Assembly: GCA_035294565.1 (NCBI GenBank)
Contig: DATGKR010000114.1
Location: forward strand, 1 to 14,150
Length of the DNA stretch: 14,150 bases
From: DATGKR01 sp035294565
GTDB lineage: Bacteria; Actinomycetota; Acidimicrobiia; Acidimicrobiales; Palsa-688
Reading direction: 5' to 3'
This document shows positions 1-6,881 of the stretch, piece after piece (the first letter of the stretch is position 1; every line of letters begins with the position of its first letter). The translations under genes were made by a program, and so were the position numbers. The notes under the pieces were generated by a model that was not told the DNA's origin, searched no databases, and saw only the letters and a program-made list of their open reading frames with translations.

Positions 1-1315
1 AGGCTGGAACGGACACGGCGGCGGGTGTGCCACTCGCTCGCACCGCAAGCTCCCGGCTCAGCGACTGCGGGATCCGAGTCGACGCAGCCGGTGGCGGGGT
101 GCCTCGCGCGGCTCGCCGTGGAGCGCGCCCCGCACCGCGCCGTGATCCCTTCGATCCTGCCCGAACCGGACCGCCGGGGAGCGTCGAGGCGCCGGCCGGG
201 AGCACGGGGCGGCTCTCCCAGGCCGCTCCCGTCGGCGGGCGAAGTCGGGCGACCGAGCCGGCCGGCACCGCCACCGCGAGCGGTTCGCCACCGGACGCCC
301 GCGGGAGGAGCTGCGCGCCCGCGAACCAGGCCCCGTCGCCTGACGCACGGGCGAGGCCGGCCACATGATGTTCCGACATCATCGTTGCCAGAGGATGGGG
401 TCGCCAGGGCGGCCCGGCCGAGACACGGGCGACCCGACCGGGCTGCGATAGCCGGAGCAGGGCGCGGGCGACTGGCGTGCCAGATGGACCGCCGCGTGGG
501 GAGGTGGCGCGGCGTGCAAAGCCACCGGGGCGGGCGACAGGGGGCCGAGCGTTGCGGGGGCGGGCAGGTGGCCCGCCGCTGCCCTCGGACGCGGGGCTGC
601 CGGGGCGGGCCGGGACGCGCCGCCTGGGGGAGCGTCCGGCGTCGCGCCGGGTGAGCGTCGGGCCCACCGCGGCAACCTCGCGCGGCAGGCGCACCGCGAA
701 GGGGTGGGGGGCGATCCTGGTGGAGGCGGCGGCCGGACCGGTCAGGGGACCGGCGGCCGTGCGCGCCCGCCGCACGGTCACCCGCGGCAGGCCTGGGGGG
801 ACAACGACGGGCCAGGCTGCCGGGCCAACCTCAGCGGGGACCGGCCCCGCGGCCCCCGGCGCGAGGGCCGGCCTCCCGGGCGGTGGGGCGATTCCCGGGC
901 GCGCCCGCGCCGGCAGCCTCCCGGCCAGCGTGGGAAGGGCGCGGACCAGCGACGGAGGCGGCCACGCCGCCGACCACGGCGCTTCCTGCTCGGCGGCGCC
1001 CGCCCACATCCACAGCCTCATCATCGCTGTGAGTGGCGCGGCGAGGGGAGGCGCGACCGGCGCTGCCGAAGTGCCGACGGGCGGGGTCGCGATCCCCTGC
1101 CCGGCGGGCCGGGCCATCCCCGGCAGGCCCCGACCGAGCACGGCCCGCCCCGCCAGGGAGCGCCCGACGGAAGCAGCGAAACCCGTGGAGGCCAGCGCCA
1201 CCCGCCGGGTCGCCCCGAAGCCGCGCCGGGTCACCGGCGCCGTCCACCGTCGGCGCATCGCCGAACCGAACGCGCCGCCGGCCGGCCCGGGCTGCGAGGT
1301 CCCCTCCCCTTCCAT
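1..1315 (-). CDS. Pro/Ala/Arg-rich protein of the eCIS operon, 3' end outside window
   Basis: I read this frame base by base: from ATG at 1315 it stays open to the window edge (438 codons, no TAA, TAG or TGA). The ATG lies 3 bases after the TAG of the second tube gene, in the same close packing as the rest of the operon. The product is dominated by Ala, Pro, Gly and Arg, has very few acidic residues and almost no Lys, so it should be strongly basic and largely disordered. More hydrophobic islands occur around residues 100-120 (LWMWAGAAEQEAPW) and 315-350 (DGAWFAGAQLLP). No domain was recognised. From memory of related eCIS loci, a variable hypothetical protein often sits between the second gp19-like protein and the LysM adaptor; that is inference. 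Other frames here are also open because of the extreme GC content, so the call rests on position, start spacing and lack of stops. Confidence 0.6.
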   Translation of the reverse strand, partial: MEGEGTSQPGPAGGAFGSAMRRRWTAPVTRRGFGATRRVALASTGFAASVGRSLAGRAVLGRGLPGMARPAGQGIATPPVGTSAAPVAPPLAAPLTAMMRLWMWAGAAEQEAPWSAAWPPPSLVRALPTLAGRLPARARPGIAPPPGRPALAPGAAGPVPAEVGPAAWPVVVPPGLPRVTVRRARTAAGPLTGPAAASTRIAPHPFAVRLPREVAAVGPTLTRRDAGRSPRRRVPARPGSPASEGSGGPPARPRNARPPVARPGGFARRATSPRGGPSGTPVARALLRLSQPGRVARVSAGPPWRPHPLATMMSEHHVAGLARASGDGAWFAGAQLLPRASGGEPLAVAVPAGSVARLRPPTGAAWESRPVLPAGASTLPGGPVRAGSKGSRRGAGRAPRRAARGTPPPAASTRIPQSLSRELAVRASGTPAAVSVPA

Positions 1316-1318
1316 CGT

Positions 1319-1795
1319 CTAGCTCTTGTAGCTCTTGGCGGTGAAGCCGTGGTGGGCCAGCTCGATCTCCTCCGAAAGGTGCTGGTCGCTGGCGACGTTG
1401 AAGCGCGGACCTGTCCAGCGCACCGCCATCACCCCCTGCAGCTCCCACGTCCGCAGGCGGGACCCGTTAGACCCGAGCGCCGTGATGGCCCCGGTGCTGC
1501 GGGAGACCTTGTTGGAGTTGCTGGCGAAACCGCTGCCGGAGGTCTTGTTCACCCAGGCGAACAGGGCGTCGCTGTCGGTGACGCCGCGCCTGAGGACGAT
1601 GTTCGGCCAGGTCATGCGCCCCGGGAGCTGGTGGACGAACCCGTTCTCGCCGCCCTCGGCGTAGGTGGTCACGGCGACGTGGACCTCGAGGCCGGACACC
1701 TCGGCGAAGGTTCCGATGGACACCCCGTCGACCTCGAAGAGGAACGAGCCCTCTGTCGGGAACTCCCCGTTCAGGGCGATGGACGTGTCGCTCAT
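1319..1795 (-). CDS. Second tail tube protein (T4 gp19-like family)
   Basis: 158 residues, the usual size for gp19/Hcp-fold tube proteins of contractile tails. It shares with the tube protein at 2459-2941 the N-terminal signature of a short lead, a 'F..E.DG..IG.F.EVSGLEV' stretch (about residues 18-37) and the 'LFAWVNK' stretch near residue 80. Its 'LPGRMTWPNIVLRRG' segment (about 57-71) is characteristic of this subfamily. In characterised eCIS a second, diverged tube protein caps the baseplate end of the inner tube and is the first ring on which the main tube polymerises; that role is inferred from family and gene order. The ATG overlaps the TGA of the small upstream gene (ATGA), and a GGGAGGAGG ribosome binding site lies inside that gene. 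TAG stop. Confidence 0.93.
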   Translation of the reverse strand: MSDTSIALNGEFPTEGSFLFEVDGVSIGTFAEVSGLEVHVAVTTYAEGGENGFVHQLPGRMTWPNIVLRRGVTDSDALFAWVNKTSGSGFASNSNKVSRSTGAITALGSNGSRLRTWELQGVMAVRWTGPRFNVASDQHLSEEIELAHHGFTAKSYKS

Positions 1796-1962
1796 GCCCG
1801 CCTGGCCTCCTCCCAGGCCCGGGCGTTGAGCGCGGCGACGCCGCGGACCAGCCGGGCCCGGTCGTGGTGCTCGAGGTCGAGCAGGTCGTCGATGCCCCAG
1901 TGCAGGTGGTAGGCGAGGTAGATGACCTCCTGCCAGAGAGCCTCGGCGGGGTACTGGATCAT
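1792..1962 (-). CDS. DUF6760-like small eCIS protein (56 aa)
   Basis: A 57-codon frame too short for most gene callers. It begins with ATG overlapping the TGA of the upstream gene and ends with TGA overlapping the ATG of the tube gene below, so it is locked between its neighbours by two 4-base overlaps. The product starts MIQYPAEALWQEVIYLAYHL and goes on to HWGIDDLLDLEHHDR. This pattern (I-x-Y-P, E-E/Q-V-x-x-I/L-A-Y-H-x-H-W, then D/E-x-L-x-L-E-H-x-x-R) matches my memory of the small DUF6760 proteins encoded between tube genes in eCIS and related tail clusters. No biochemical role is known to me; a part in tube or baseplate assembly is a guess from position. Helical, no signal peptide, no membrane segment. 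Confidence 0.85.
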   Translation of the reverse strand: MIQYPAEALWQEVIYLAYHLHWGIDDLLDLEHHDRARLVRGVAALNARAWEEARRA

Positions 1963-2462
1963 CGCCCTGCGCTCGACACCTCTTCTATCGAGGACCTGCG
2001 CGCCGGCGGACGTGTCTCGGCCGGCTCGCCGGACGGCTCGGGAGCAGCATTTTCAGCGGGTCCGGGCTGCGGTTCCGGCGCCCCCGATGCCGCCGGCGCG
2101 CCGACAGCCTTCTGCGCCCTGTCCTGCTCCTCCTGGGCGGCGAGCAGCGCGTCGATCTCCTCGGGTGTCCCGAAGTTGATCACCCCGTAGAAGTCCTGCA
2201 GGTAGGCGAGGTCGGCGGCGAACAGGCCTTCGATCTCGTGGGGCGTGACCAGCTCCATCGAGCCGAGGGTCTGGACGACCCGGGCCAGCACCAAGATGGT
2301 GAGGCGCGGGTCGTCCGGTCCGGTCACCGTCGGGTCACGCAGCGGCTGCAGCTCGTCGCGCGCCGTGGCGAGGCGCATGACGCCCCTCTTGTGCAGCACC
2401 CCGGACTCGTCGAGGTAGCCGCGGGGCAGGACGAACTCGTACTGCGTGCGGATGCCGCTCAC
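1959..2462 (-). CDS. Tail-assembly-chaperone-like eCIS protein
   Basis: GTG start at 2462 overlapping the TGA of the tube gene; 167 residues. The N-terminal half (about 1-110) is an ordered domain: 'YEFVLPRGYLDESGVLHKRG' (8-27), 'RLATARDEL' (30-38), then 'RLTILVLARVVQTLGSME' (53-70) and 'EIEGLFAADLAYLQDFYGVI' (76-95). The opening motif (LP.GY.DE.G..H..G.M) with helices ending in a 'FA.DLAYLQD' segment resembles small tail assembly proteins of Mu-like tails and of eCIS, which in phages help load tube or tape measure subunits. The last 55 residues are a Pro/Ala/Glu-rich acidic tail (about 118-156), probably disordered. The frame continues upstream into the tube gene, but codon 1 is set by homology to 'M..RTQYEF' and by the GTGA overlap. 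No strong Shine-Dalgarno, so translational coupling is likely. Confidence 0.8.
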   Translation of the reverse strand: MSGIRTQYEFVLPRGYLDESGVLHKRGVMRLATARDELQPLRDPTVTGPDDPRLTILVLARVVQTLGSMELVTPHEIEGLFAADLAYLQDFYGVINFGTPEEIDALLAAQEEQDRAQKAVGAPAASGAPEPQPGPAENAAPEPSGEPAETRPPARRSSIEEVSSAGR

Positions 2463-2941
2463 TTCTTGCGTTCTAGCTTCTCGTATTGGAGGGTCACCGT
2501 CTCGGACACCGCTTCGTTGCCGCTGACCGTGACCGCGTCCTGGGCGATCTTCGACGGCCACGCGTTGTAGAAGTTCCAGCGCGAGATCTCCTTGAGCGTC
2601 GAGTCGTAGATGACCACCGAGCCGTGCTTGCGGTCGGCGGTCAGATCCGAGAGGGCCATGCCCTTGTCGCGGATCTTGTTGAACCACTTCCACAGGCTGT
2701 CGCTGGTCGAGTCGGTCGGGGCGAGACGCTTGACGCTCAGCTCACCGGTCCACTTCGGCTTGGAGAGAGCCTTGCGCTGGGAGTACTGGCCGTTGCGCAG
2801 CTGCTGCTGCACGTCGGTCACCTCCAGCTCGACCTCCAGGCCGCTCACCTCGGAAAGCTGGCTTATCACCTCGCCTTCGATCTCCAAGAAGAAGTGGTTG
2901 ACGACCAGCGGGTCTTCTTTGAGCAGGGTGTCTGCGGGCAT
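2459..2941 (-). CDS. Main tail tube protein (T4 gp19-like family)
   Basis: 160 residues, T4 gp19-like phage tail tube family, the inner-tube subunit through which an eCIS payload passes. Visible family features are 'FFLEIEGEVISQLSEVSGLE' (17-36), a beta-rich middle with 'KPKWTGELSVKRL' (about 61-73), 'LWKWFNKIRDKG' (83-94), 'ISRWNFYNAWPSKI' (about 118-131) and a C-terminal 'ETVTLQYEKLER'. The W-N-F-Y-N-A-W-P motif is highly typical of the major eCIS tube protein. ATG start with a good AAGGAG site 7 bases upstream. It follows the sheath gene after a 32-base gap, the standard sheath-tube order, and its TGA is overlapped by the next gene's GTG. Confidence 0.96.
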   Translation of the reverse strand: MPADTLLKEDPLVVNHFFLEIEGEVISQLSEVSGLEVELEVTDVQQQLRNGQYSQRKALSKPKWTGELSVKRLAPTDSTSDSLWKWFNKIRDKGMALSDLTADRKHGSVVIYDSTLKEISRWNFYNAWPSKIAQDAVTVSGNEAVSETVTLQYEKLERKK

Positions 2942-2973
2942 TTGTGCTCCTTGGTGTCAGTATCGGTCCGCCG

Positions 2974-4545
2974 TCAGGCGACTTGCTTCTGCTGGCTGAT
3001 GCGGAAGATGACGAACTCGGCGGGCTTGACCGGCGCCAGGCCGACCTCCACGACGAGCTTGCCCTCGTCGATGGACGCCGGCGGGTTCGTCTCGGCGTCG
3101 CACTTGACGAAGAAGGCCTGGTCGGCCGACGCGCCGAACAGGGCGCCGTCCTTCCAAAGGCCGGTCAGGAAGCCGTTGAGGGTACGGGACACGCCCTCCC
3201 ACAGCCGGATGTCGTTCGGCTCGAACACGGCGTACTGGGTTCCGTCGAGGATCGTCTGCTCGACCATGTTGAAGAGCCGGCGGACGTTGATGTAGCGCCA
3301 GTCGCTGTCGGAGGAGAGGGTCCGGGCTCCCCACACGCGGATGCCCCGGGTCCCGAACGGGCGTATGCAGTTGATCCCCGCCGGGTTGAGGAGCGCCTGC
3401 TCGTTCTTGGACACGGCCCTCTCGACGTCGAGGCAGCCCCGGATCGTGTCGTTGGCCGGCGCCTTCCACACCCCGCGGGTCTCGTCGGTGCGGGCCCACA
3501 CGCCGGCGATGTGCCCCGACGGAGGGACGAACACCTCGGCGTTGCCGTTGCTGCCGGCGGGGTTCTCCACCTTGATCCACGGGTAGTACATGGCGGCGAA
3601 AGCCGAGTCGTACATGGCGACCTCGCTGCGCCACTCCTTCACCTGCTGGACCGTCATGCCCGGGGGGGCGTCGAGGATCGCCATGCGGTTGCCCTGCATC
3701 TCGCAGTGGCCGATCATCGCCGTCTGGACCGCCTTCCACAGGCTCAGGTCGATGGTCCCGTCCTCCTTGGTGGCGGCGGTGACCAGGTCCGGCACGATCA
3801 CCATCGTCACCTCGTCCGCCAGGGCGAGGCCGTTGATGCCGGTCCTCGCCGACTCGGAGCCGGAGAACTTCTTGCCGCTGACGGGCACCGGCAGGGGGGC
3901 CGCCTTGGCCAGCGGGTAGACGCCCGGCTTCATGACGTCGATCAGCGAGGAGAGGTCCACCCCTTTGTCCAAGTCGATCTTCACCTTGACCCGGCTGGAC
4001 GCGGCGTTGACGACCTTCTCGGCGTTGCGGTCGCCTGGGCCGAGCGTGAGGCCCGTGTAGCTCTCGGCCTCCCTGCCTCCCTCGAGGACGGTAAGGGTGA
4101 ACGGGGCCGGCCCTTCCGAGTCGTCCCCCCCGGTGTCGACGGGTTCTATGGCCACCTGTATGTCGGCGTCGGGCTCGACGCTGGTGACCGTGAGCGGGTT
4201 CCCGAGGGCCCGGTCGGCTGCCGGCAGGGCAGCCTGGGCGGGCTGGCCGGCGGGGGCCGTGTTCGGGATCCTGACTATGTAGGCGACGCTCCCCCCGTTC
4301 TGGAAGTACCCGTACACCGACAGCGGGAGCACGCAGCCGTCCTTGAAGCCCCCGTAGAGCTCCTCGAACTGGCTCCAGCTCGTCACCAGGCGCGGTGCCA
4401 GGCCGTCGGGGTCGCCAGGGTCGTCTGCGGGGGCCCGCTCGGTGAAACCGACGAAAGCGGCGATCGCCGTCGCCGCGGCGCTCAGGCTCTTCTCGGCGGA
4501 CGGCACCTCCTCCACGTAGACACCGGGCGCGGCGTAGGTGGGCAC
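2974..4545 (-). CDS. Tail sheath protein of contractile injection system
   Basis: 523 residues, contractile tail sheath family, forming the outer cylinder whose shortening drives the inner tube forward. The N-terminus PTYAAPGVYVEEVPS with a following 'TAIAAFVGFTERAP' is the hallmark start of these proteins. The C-terminal domain (about 415-515) carries 'YINVRRLFNMVEQTI', 'YAVFEPNDIRLWEGV', 'FLTGLWKDGALFGASADQAF' and 'LVVEVGLAPVKPAEFVIFRI', the conserved core that builds the intersubunit mesh. The central part (about 120-250) is less conserved. I chose GTG at 4545 rather than ATG at 4551: the GGAAGGAG ribosome binding site abuts the ATG but is 7 bases from the GTG, and sheath proteins usually start M-P-T-Y. 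TGA stop. It is the first gene of the structural run and follows an AT-richer gap. Confidence 0.96.
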   Translation of the reverse strand: MPTYAAPGVYVEEVPSAEKSLSAAATAIAAFVGFTERAPADDPGDPDGLAPRLVTSWSQFEELYGGFKDGCVLPLSVYGYFQNGGSVAYIVRIPNTAPAGQPAQAALPAADRALGNPLTVTSVEPDADIQVAIEPVDTGGDDSEGPAPFTLTVLEGGREAESYTGLTLGPGDRNAEKVVNAASSRVKVKIDLDKGVDLSSLIDVMKPGVYPLAKAAPLPVPVSGKKFSGSESARTGINGLALADEVTMVIVPDLVTAATKEDGTIDLSLWKAVQTAMIGHCEMQGNRMAILDAPPGMTVQQVKEWRSEVAMYDSAFAAMYYPWIKVENPAGSNGNAEVFVPPSGHIAGVWARTDETRGVWKAPANDTIRGCLDVERAVSKNEQALLNPAGINCIRPFGTRGIRVWGARTLSSDSDWRYINVRRLFNMVEQTILDGTQYAVFEPNDIRLWEGVSRTLNGFLTGLWKDGALFGASADQAFFVKCDAETNPPASIDEGKLVVEVGLAPVKPAEFVIFRISQQKQVA

Positions 4546-4551
4546 TTGCAT

Positions 4552-4747
4552 TCTCCTTCCGTCAGGTTTTGCATCCCGATGGTCCGGTTAGCGCTGCTAC
4601 CCCCCGAGAAGGTCGGTTCGCCCCTATTACCGTCCCATCCAAGTGGCGACATTACCCCATCAACGGCTACGAGGTAAGGCGCTTCGCAGCGAAAAAATCG
4701 GTCTTTCCAGCGAAGAATATGCGCATAAGGGACAAAGAATTGGCGGG
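4552..4747 (-). promoter_or_regulatory. AT-richer gap, likely promoter/leader of the sheath-tube operon
   Basis: About 54% GC by my count over 4561-4750, against 70% or more in the flanking genes. It holds A/T runs (GAAAAAATCG near 4690-4700), a perfect 10-base palindrome TATGCGCATA at 4718-4727, an 11-base palindrome TTCGCAGCGAA at 4683-4693, and a -10-like TAATGT on the minus strand near 4654. No convincing -35 was found. An open minus-strand frame starts at 4751, overlapping the stop of the DUF4280 gene, but its A/T-ending codons do not fit the neighbours. The simplest reading is an untranslated regulatory region giving the sheath operon its own promoter. Confidence 0.45.
4553..4560 (-). 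promoter_or_regulatory. Ribosome binding site of the sheath gene
   Basis: On the minus strand the sequence reads GGAAGGAG, then A, ATG, CAA, GTG. The purine run ends one base before the ATG, too close for initiation there, but 7 bases before GTG at 4545. This favours the GTG start for the sheath gene. Confidence 0.7.
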
Positions 4748-5131
4748 TCATTCGAGTGTCCTCGTACAGCCGGGGAAGACGATCTCGACGACCCCCCCGT
4801 AGGCGCACTGACACTGGCTGCCAGCGACGAGCGCCGGTTCGCCGCCGATCAGCGTCGTCGGGGAGCCCGGCGTCCAGGGGGTGAGCACCGGGACGCACGG
4901 CATGGGGGTCAACACCCCCAGCGCCGCCGCGGTCGCGGCGGCCACCTCGGGGTTGGCGAGGCTCGAGCACATGCCGAAGGTCGGGACGTTGAGGACGGTC
5001 GAGTCCATGATCGTCGCCGCCGGAGCTCCCTCGACCATGACCATGCGGGAGGGGAGCACCATCAGCGAGGCGGGGGCCATGCCGAAACTGCACATCACCG
5101 ACGCGCCCATGTGCACCGCAGGCTCAGCCAC
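4748..5131 (-). CDS. DUF4280 PAAR-like spike-tip protein
   Basis: 127 residues, GTG start. The pattern fits DUF4280, a PAAR-like family found with contractile injection systems and thought to form the sharp tip on the central spike. Visible in order: 'GASVMCSFG' (9-17), 'NVPTFGMCSSLANPEV' (48-63), 'TPMPCVPVLTPW' (75-86), 'GGEPALVAGSQCQCAYGG' (96-113). Cysteines 14, 55, 79, 107, 109 and 122 are at typical DUF4280 places and could hold a metal or form the rigid tip. The many Met and Val residues in 20-45 suggest the repeated beta hairpins of a PAAR cone. It begins 6 bases after the stop of the lipoprotein gene, so the two are co-transcribed. A PAAR-like gene upstream of the sheath, rather than next to the VgrG-like spike gene, is a known alternative layout. 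Confidence 0.85.
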   Translation of the reverse strand: MAEPAVHMGASVMCSFGMAPASLMVLPSRMVMVEGAPAATIMDSTVLNVPTFGMCSSLANPEVAAATAAALGVLTPMPCVPVLTPWTPGSPTTLIGGEPALVAGSQCQCAYGGVVEIVFPGCTRTLE

Positions 5132-5137
5132 GACCGG

Positions 5138-5596
5138 TCACATCCTCGAACCTTTGACCGAGCGGGTGAGCTTCTGGCCGGTGGTGGTGACCACACAGTC
5201 CACCGTGTGATCGCCCGCCGCCCAGCTGCGCACCGACGGCAGCAGGTAGGTGAAGAACAGGGAGGAGTCCTGGTAGTCGGAGCCGACGTAGCCGGCGAAC
5301 CTCTGCAGGCAGGCGGCGTTGGCGAAGCGCTGCAAGGAGGTCTCCCCCGGGTAGACGCTGCCGGCGTCATCGTTGACCAGCGCGTACACCTCCTGGGTGT
5401 GCGGCTCTCGGCATGGGACCACGGTCAGCTTGCTCAGCTGGGCCTTGATGGCTGTGGGGGTGACGACGCAGTCGCCGGGCTTCAGGTGGAACACCGACAG
5501 CTGCACCCCGCGGCTCGCCGAGGAGCAGCCGGCGAGAGCGGCGAGCGCCGCGCCGATCACCACCAGCCCGGCGAGGCGGCGCCTCAGCCGTCCCAA
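5138..5596 (-). CDS. Septum_form-like lipoprotein
   Basis: 152 residues. Arg-rich N-terminus (RLRRR), hydrophobic stretch 9-22 and lipobox LAGC with the lipidated cysteine at 24, giving a secreted, membrane-tethered lipoprotein. The mature part fits the actinobacterial Septum_form domain: 'KPGDCVV' (39-45), 'VVPCREPHTQEVYALV' (59-74), 'ACLQRFAGYVG' (95-105) and 'WAAGDHTVDCVV' (125-136). Cysteines 43/62 and 96/134 are placed to make two disulfides. The family is named from an association with septum formation; its biochemical role is not known to me. ATG at 5596 lies inside the end of the upstream gene (13-base overlap) and the DUF4280 start follows 6 bases after its stop. This ties an envelope protein to an injection-system tip gene in one transcript. 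Confidence 0.85.
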   Translation of the reverse strand: MGRLRRRLAGLVVIGAALAALAGCSSASRGVQLSVFHLKPGDCVVTPTAIKAQLSKLTVVPCREPHTQEVYALVNDDAGSVYPGETSLQRFANAACLQRFAGYVGSDYQDSSLFFTYLLPSVRSWAAGDHTVDCVVTTTGQKLTRSVKGSRM

Positions 5597-6717
5597 GGCG
5601 GCCGCCGGTCCGTCTCGACGAGCTCGATCGCCCTTCCCGGTCGGGGCGGCTCAGCCCGGGCGCTGTCGCGCTCGGCGAGGCGGGAGAGGGCCCACTCGCA
5701 GAGGATGGTCCAAAGCCCCGCCCGGGCGGGCCGAGAAGGGACCGCCAGCGGCGCGGCGAGGCGGCGGACCTCGGCGCCGAGCAGCCTGATCTGCTCGTCC
5801 GACGCGGCAAGGCGAGCCTCCAGGTGCGCCACCTGCTCCTGCAAGGCCGCGACGCCGCCGGGGGCGGAGCCCGTCCCCGGCCCCTCGTTTGCCGGCAGGC
5901 GCCGGCCGATCTCGCGTACCGCCTCCAGCAGCTGGCCGAGGACCACACCGACGGCGACGTCACCCACCCCGCCGGCGCTCGGCGTGGGGGGGGCCGGCGC
6001 CTCCACGGGAGCGGGGGGGTCCAGTCCCCGGGTCGGTTCCGACGCCCAGCCGAGGAGCTGGTCCTCCCAGGCGTGGCGGGCGCGCAGCAGCCTCCCCGGG
6101 CTGGGCGCCGTGCCGGTGGCGGTTCCCACCGCCTGGAAGGCGAGGGTGTCACCCGAGCGGACCAACGCCGTCCAGCGCACTCCTTCGGGGTTGGTGACGA
6201 TCAGCTCGGCTGCGACGTGGGAGGCGCTCCCGCAGCCGTAGAGGTGGGCGACGGCGGGGACGGCTTCGGCGAAGTCCTTCAGCGTCGTGGGGCTGAGGTC
6301 GCCGATCTGGTAGCAGGCGACCGTCCAGGTCGACTCGCCGTCACCGGGGTCCGCCTTGAGCAGCGAGGCGAGCAGCGCCTCGTGGCCGCCCGAGGCGAGG
6401 TCGACCAGCGCCGAGGCGCACTCCTCGGCGTGCGTGCACCTCTCTTCGCCGGTCTCCGGCGAGAGGGCCATGGCCACCGCGGCACGCCGGAAGCGAACGG
6501 TGGCCTCTCGGCCGTCGGTGTCTGCCGTTGCGAGCCTCCGCGCCGGCGGAGGCTCGTCGGCTCGCGCGGCCGCCGGCGTGTCTTCGGTCAGCGCCGAGCG
6601 CAGATCCTCCTCCAGGCGCCTCCCGGTCGCCCGCCGGCGCAGGGGAGGGACGAGCGTCGCAGCGCCTGTCGGCGACCCTGCCCGGACCTCTCCCCTACCC
6701 TGCCTGCCCCACACCAC
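5584..6717 (-). CDS. Unrecognised soluble protein with C-terminal coiled coil
   Basis: 377 residues, not recognised. GTG start at 6717 with a CAGGAG ribosome binding site 7 bases upstream (6725-6730); GTG at 6714 is an alternative. Residues 1-65 are Arg/Ala/Pro-rich and probably disordered. Residues about 70-205 form an ordered core with four cysteines (94, 100, 135, 162) and stretches such as 'WTVACYQIGDLSPTTLKDFA' (131-150) and 'AELIVTNPEGVRWTALVRSG' (170-189). Residues 232-250 are a Pro-rich linker. Residues 289-322 (ALQEQVAHLEARLAASDEQI and on) show heptad spacing for a short coiled coil. There is no signal peptide or membrane helix. It overlaps the lipoprotein gene by 13 bases. Its role in, or independence from, the injection system cannot be told from sequence. 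Confidence 0.8.
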   Translation of the reverse strand: MVWGRQGRGEVRAGSPTGAATLVPPLRRRATGRRLEEDLRSALTEDTPAAARADEPPPARRLATADTDGREATVRFRRAAVAMALSPETGEERCTHAEECASALVDLASGGHEALLASLLKADPGDGESTWTVACYQIGDLSPTTLKDFAEAVPAVAHLYGCGSASHVAAELIVTNPEGVRWTALVRSGDTLAFQAVGTATGTAPSPGRLLRARHAWEDQLLGWASEPTRGLDPPAPVEAPAPPTPSAGGVGDVAVGVVLGQLLEAVREIGRRLPANEGPGTGSAPGGVAALQEQVAHLEARLAASDEQIRLLGAEVRRLAAPLAVPSRPARAGLWTILCEWALSRLAERDSARAEPPRPGRAIELVETDRRPPWDG

Positions 6718-6859
6718 GTTGCGTCTCCTGCTCTCCCTCGCGCCCGCACGTGGAAGCTACACCGCGGTATGGGCGCCGATCACGACACTGCGGCGGCTTT
6801 TTCCCCTGCCACTACCGCCCAAACGCGAAAAACGCGGCCATATCGGTCAGCCCGGCCCA

Positions 6860-6874
6860 GCCCGCGGGGCGGGC
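6860..6874 (-). terminator. GC hairpin just after the amidase gene, weak terminator candidate
   Basis: GCCCGC/GCGGGC, a perfect 6-bp stem with a 3-base loop, begins 7 bases beyond the TGA of the amidase gene on its coding strand. No U-tract follows, so a classical intrinsic terminator is not shown; U-less hairpins are common after actinobacterial genes. The 164-base gap to the next gene (6718-6881) otherwise holds short A/T runs (CGCGAAAAACGCG) and the ribosome binding site of the 377-residue protein, with no clear promoter. Confidence 0.3.
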
Positions 6875-6881
6875 GCGGCGG

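Noticed and set aside
831..1448. 205-codon minus-strand frame overlapping the second tube gene and the basic open frame
   Set aside because: It starts inside the tube gene in another frame and shows no start signal or domain; the frame starting at 1315 has the better position and continues to the edge.
704..1912. Long plus-strand frames opposite the eCIS genes (also 477-1322, 2944-4677 and 4643-6241)
   Set aside because: They lie antisense to well-recognised tube, sheath, PAAR-like and lipoprotein genes or to the open frame at 1-1315. Their products are Arg/Gly/His-rich without domains, as expected from GC-rich mirror frames.
4683..4700. Hairpin TTCGCAGCGAA followed by AAAAAAT as an intrinsic terminator
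   Set aside because: On the transcribed minus strand the T-run comes before the hairpin, so the order is wrong. On the plus strand the tract is A, not T.
4482..4751. Minus-strand small frame starting M-T-R-Q-F-F at 4751 and running into the sheath gene out of frame
   Set aside because: The start overlaps the previous stop, which is suggestive, but codons end often in A/T unlike all neighbours, it overlaps the sheath start and its ribosome binding site, and no family was recognised. Kept as a regulatory gap.
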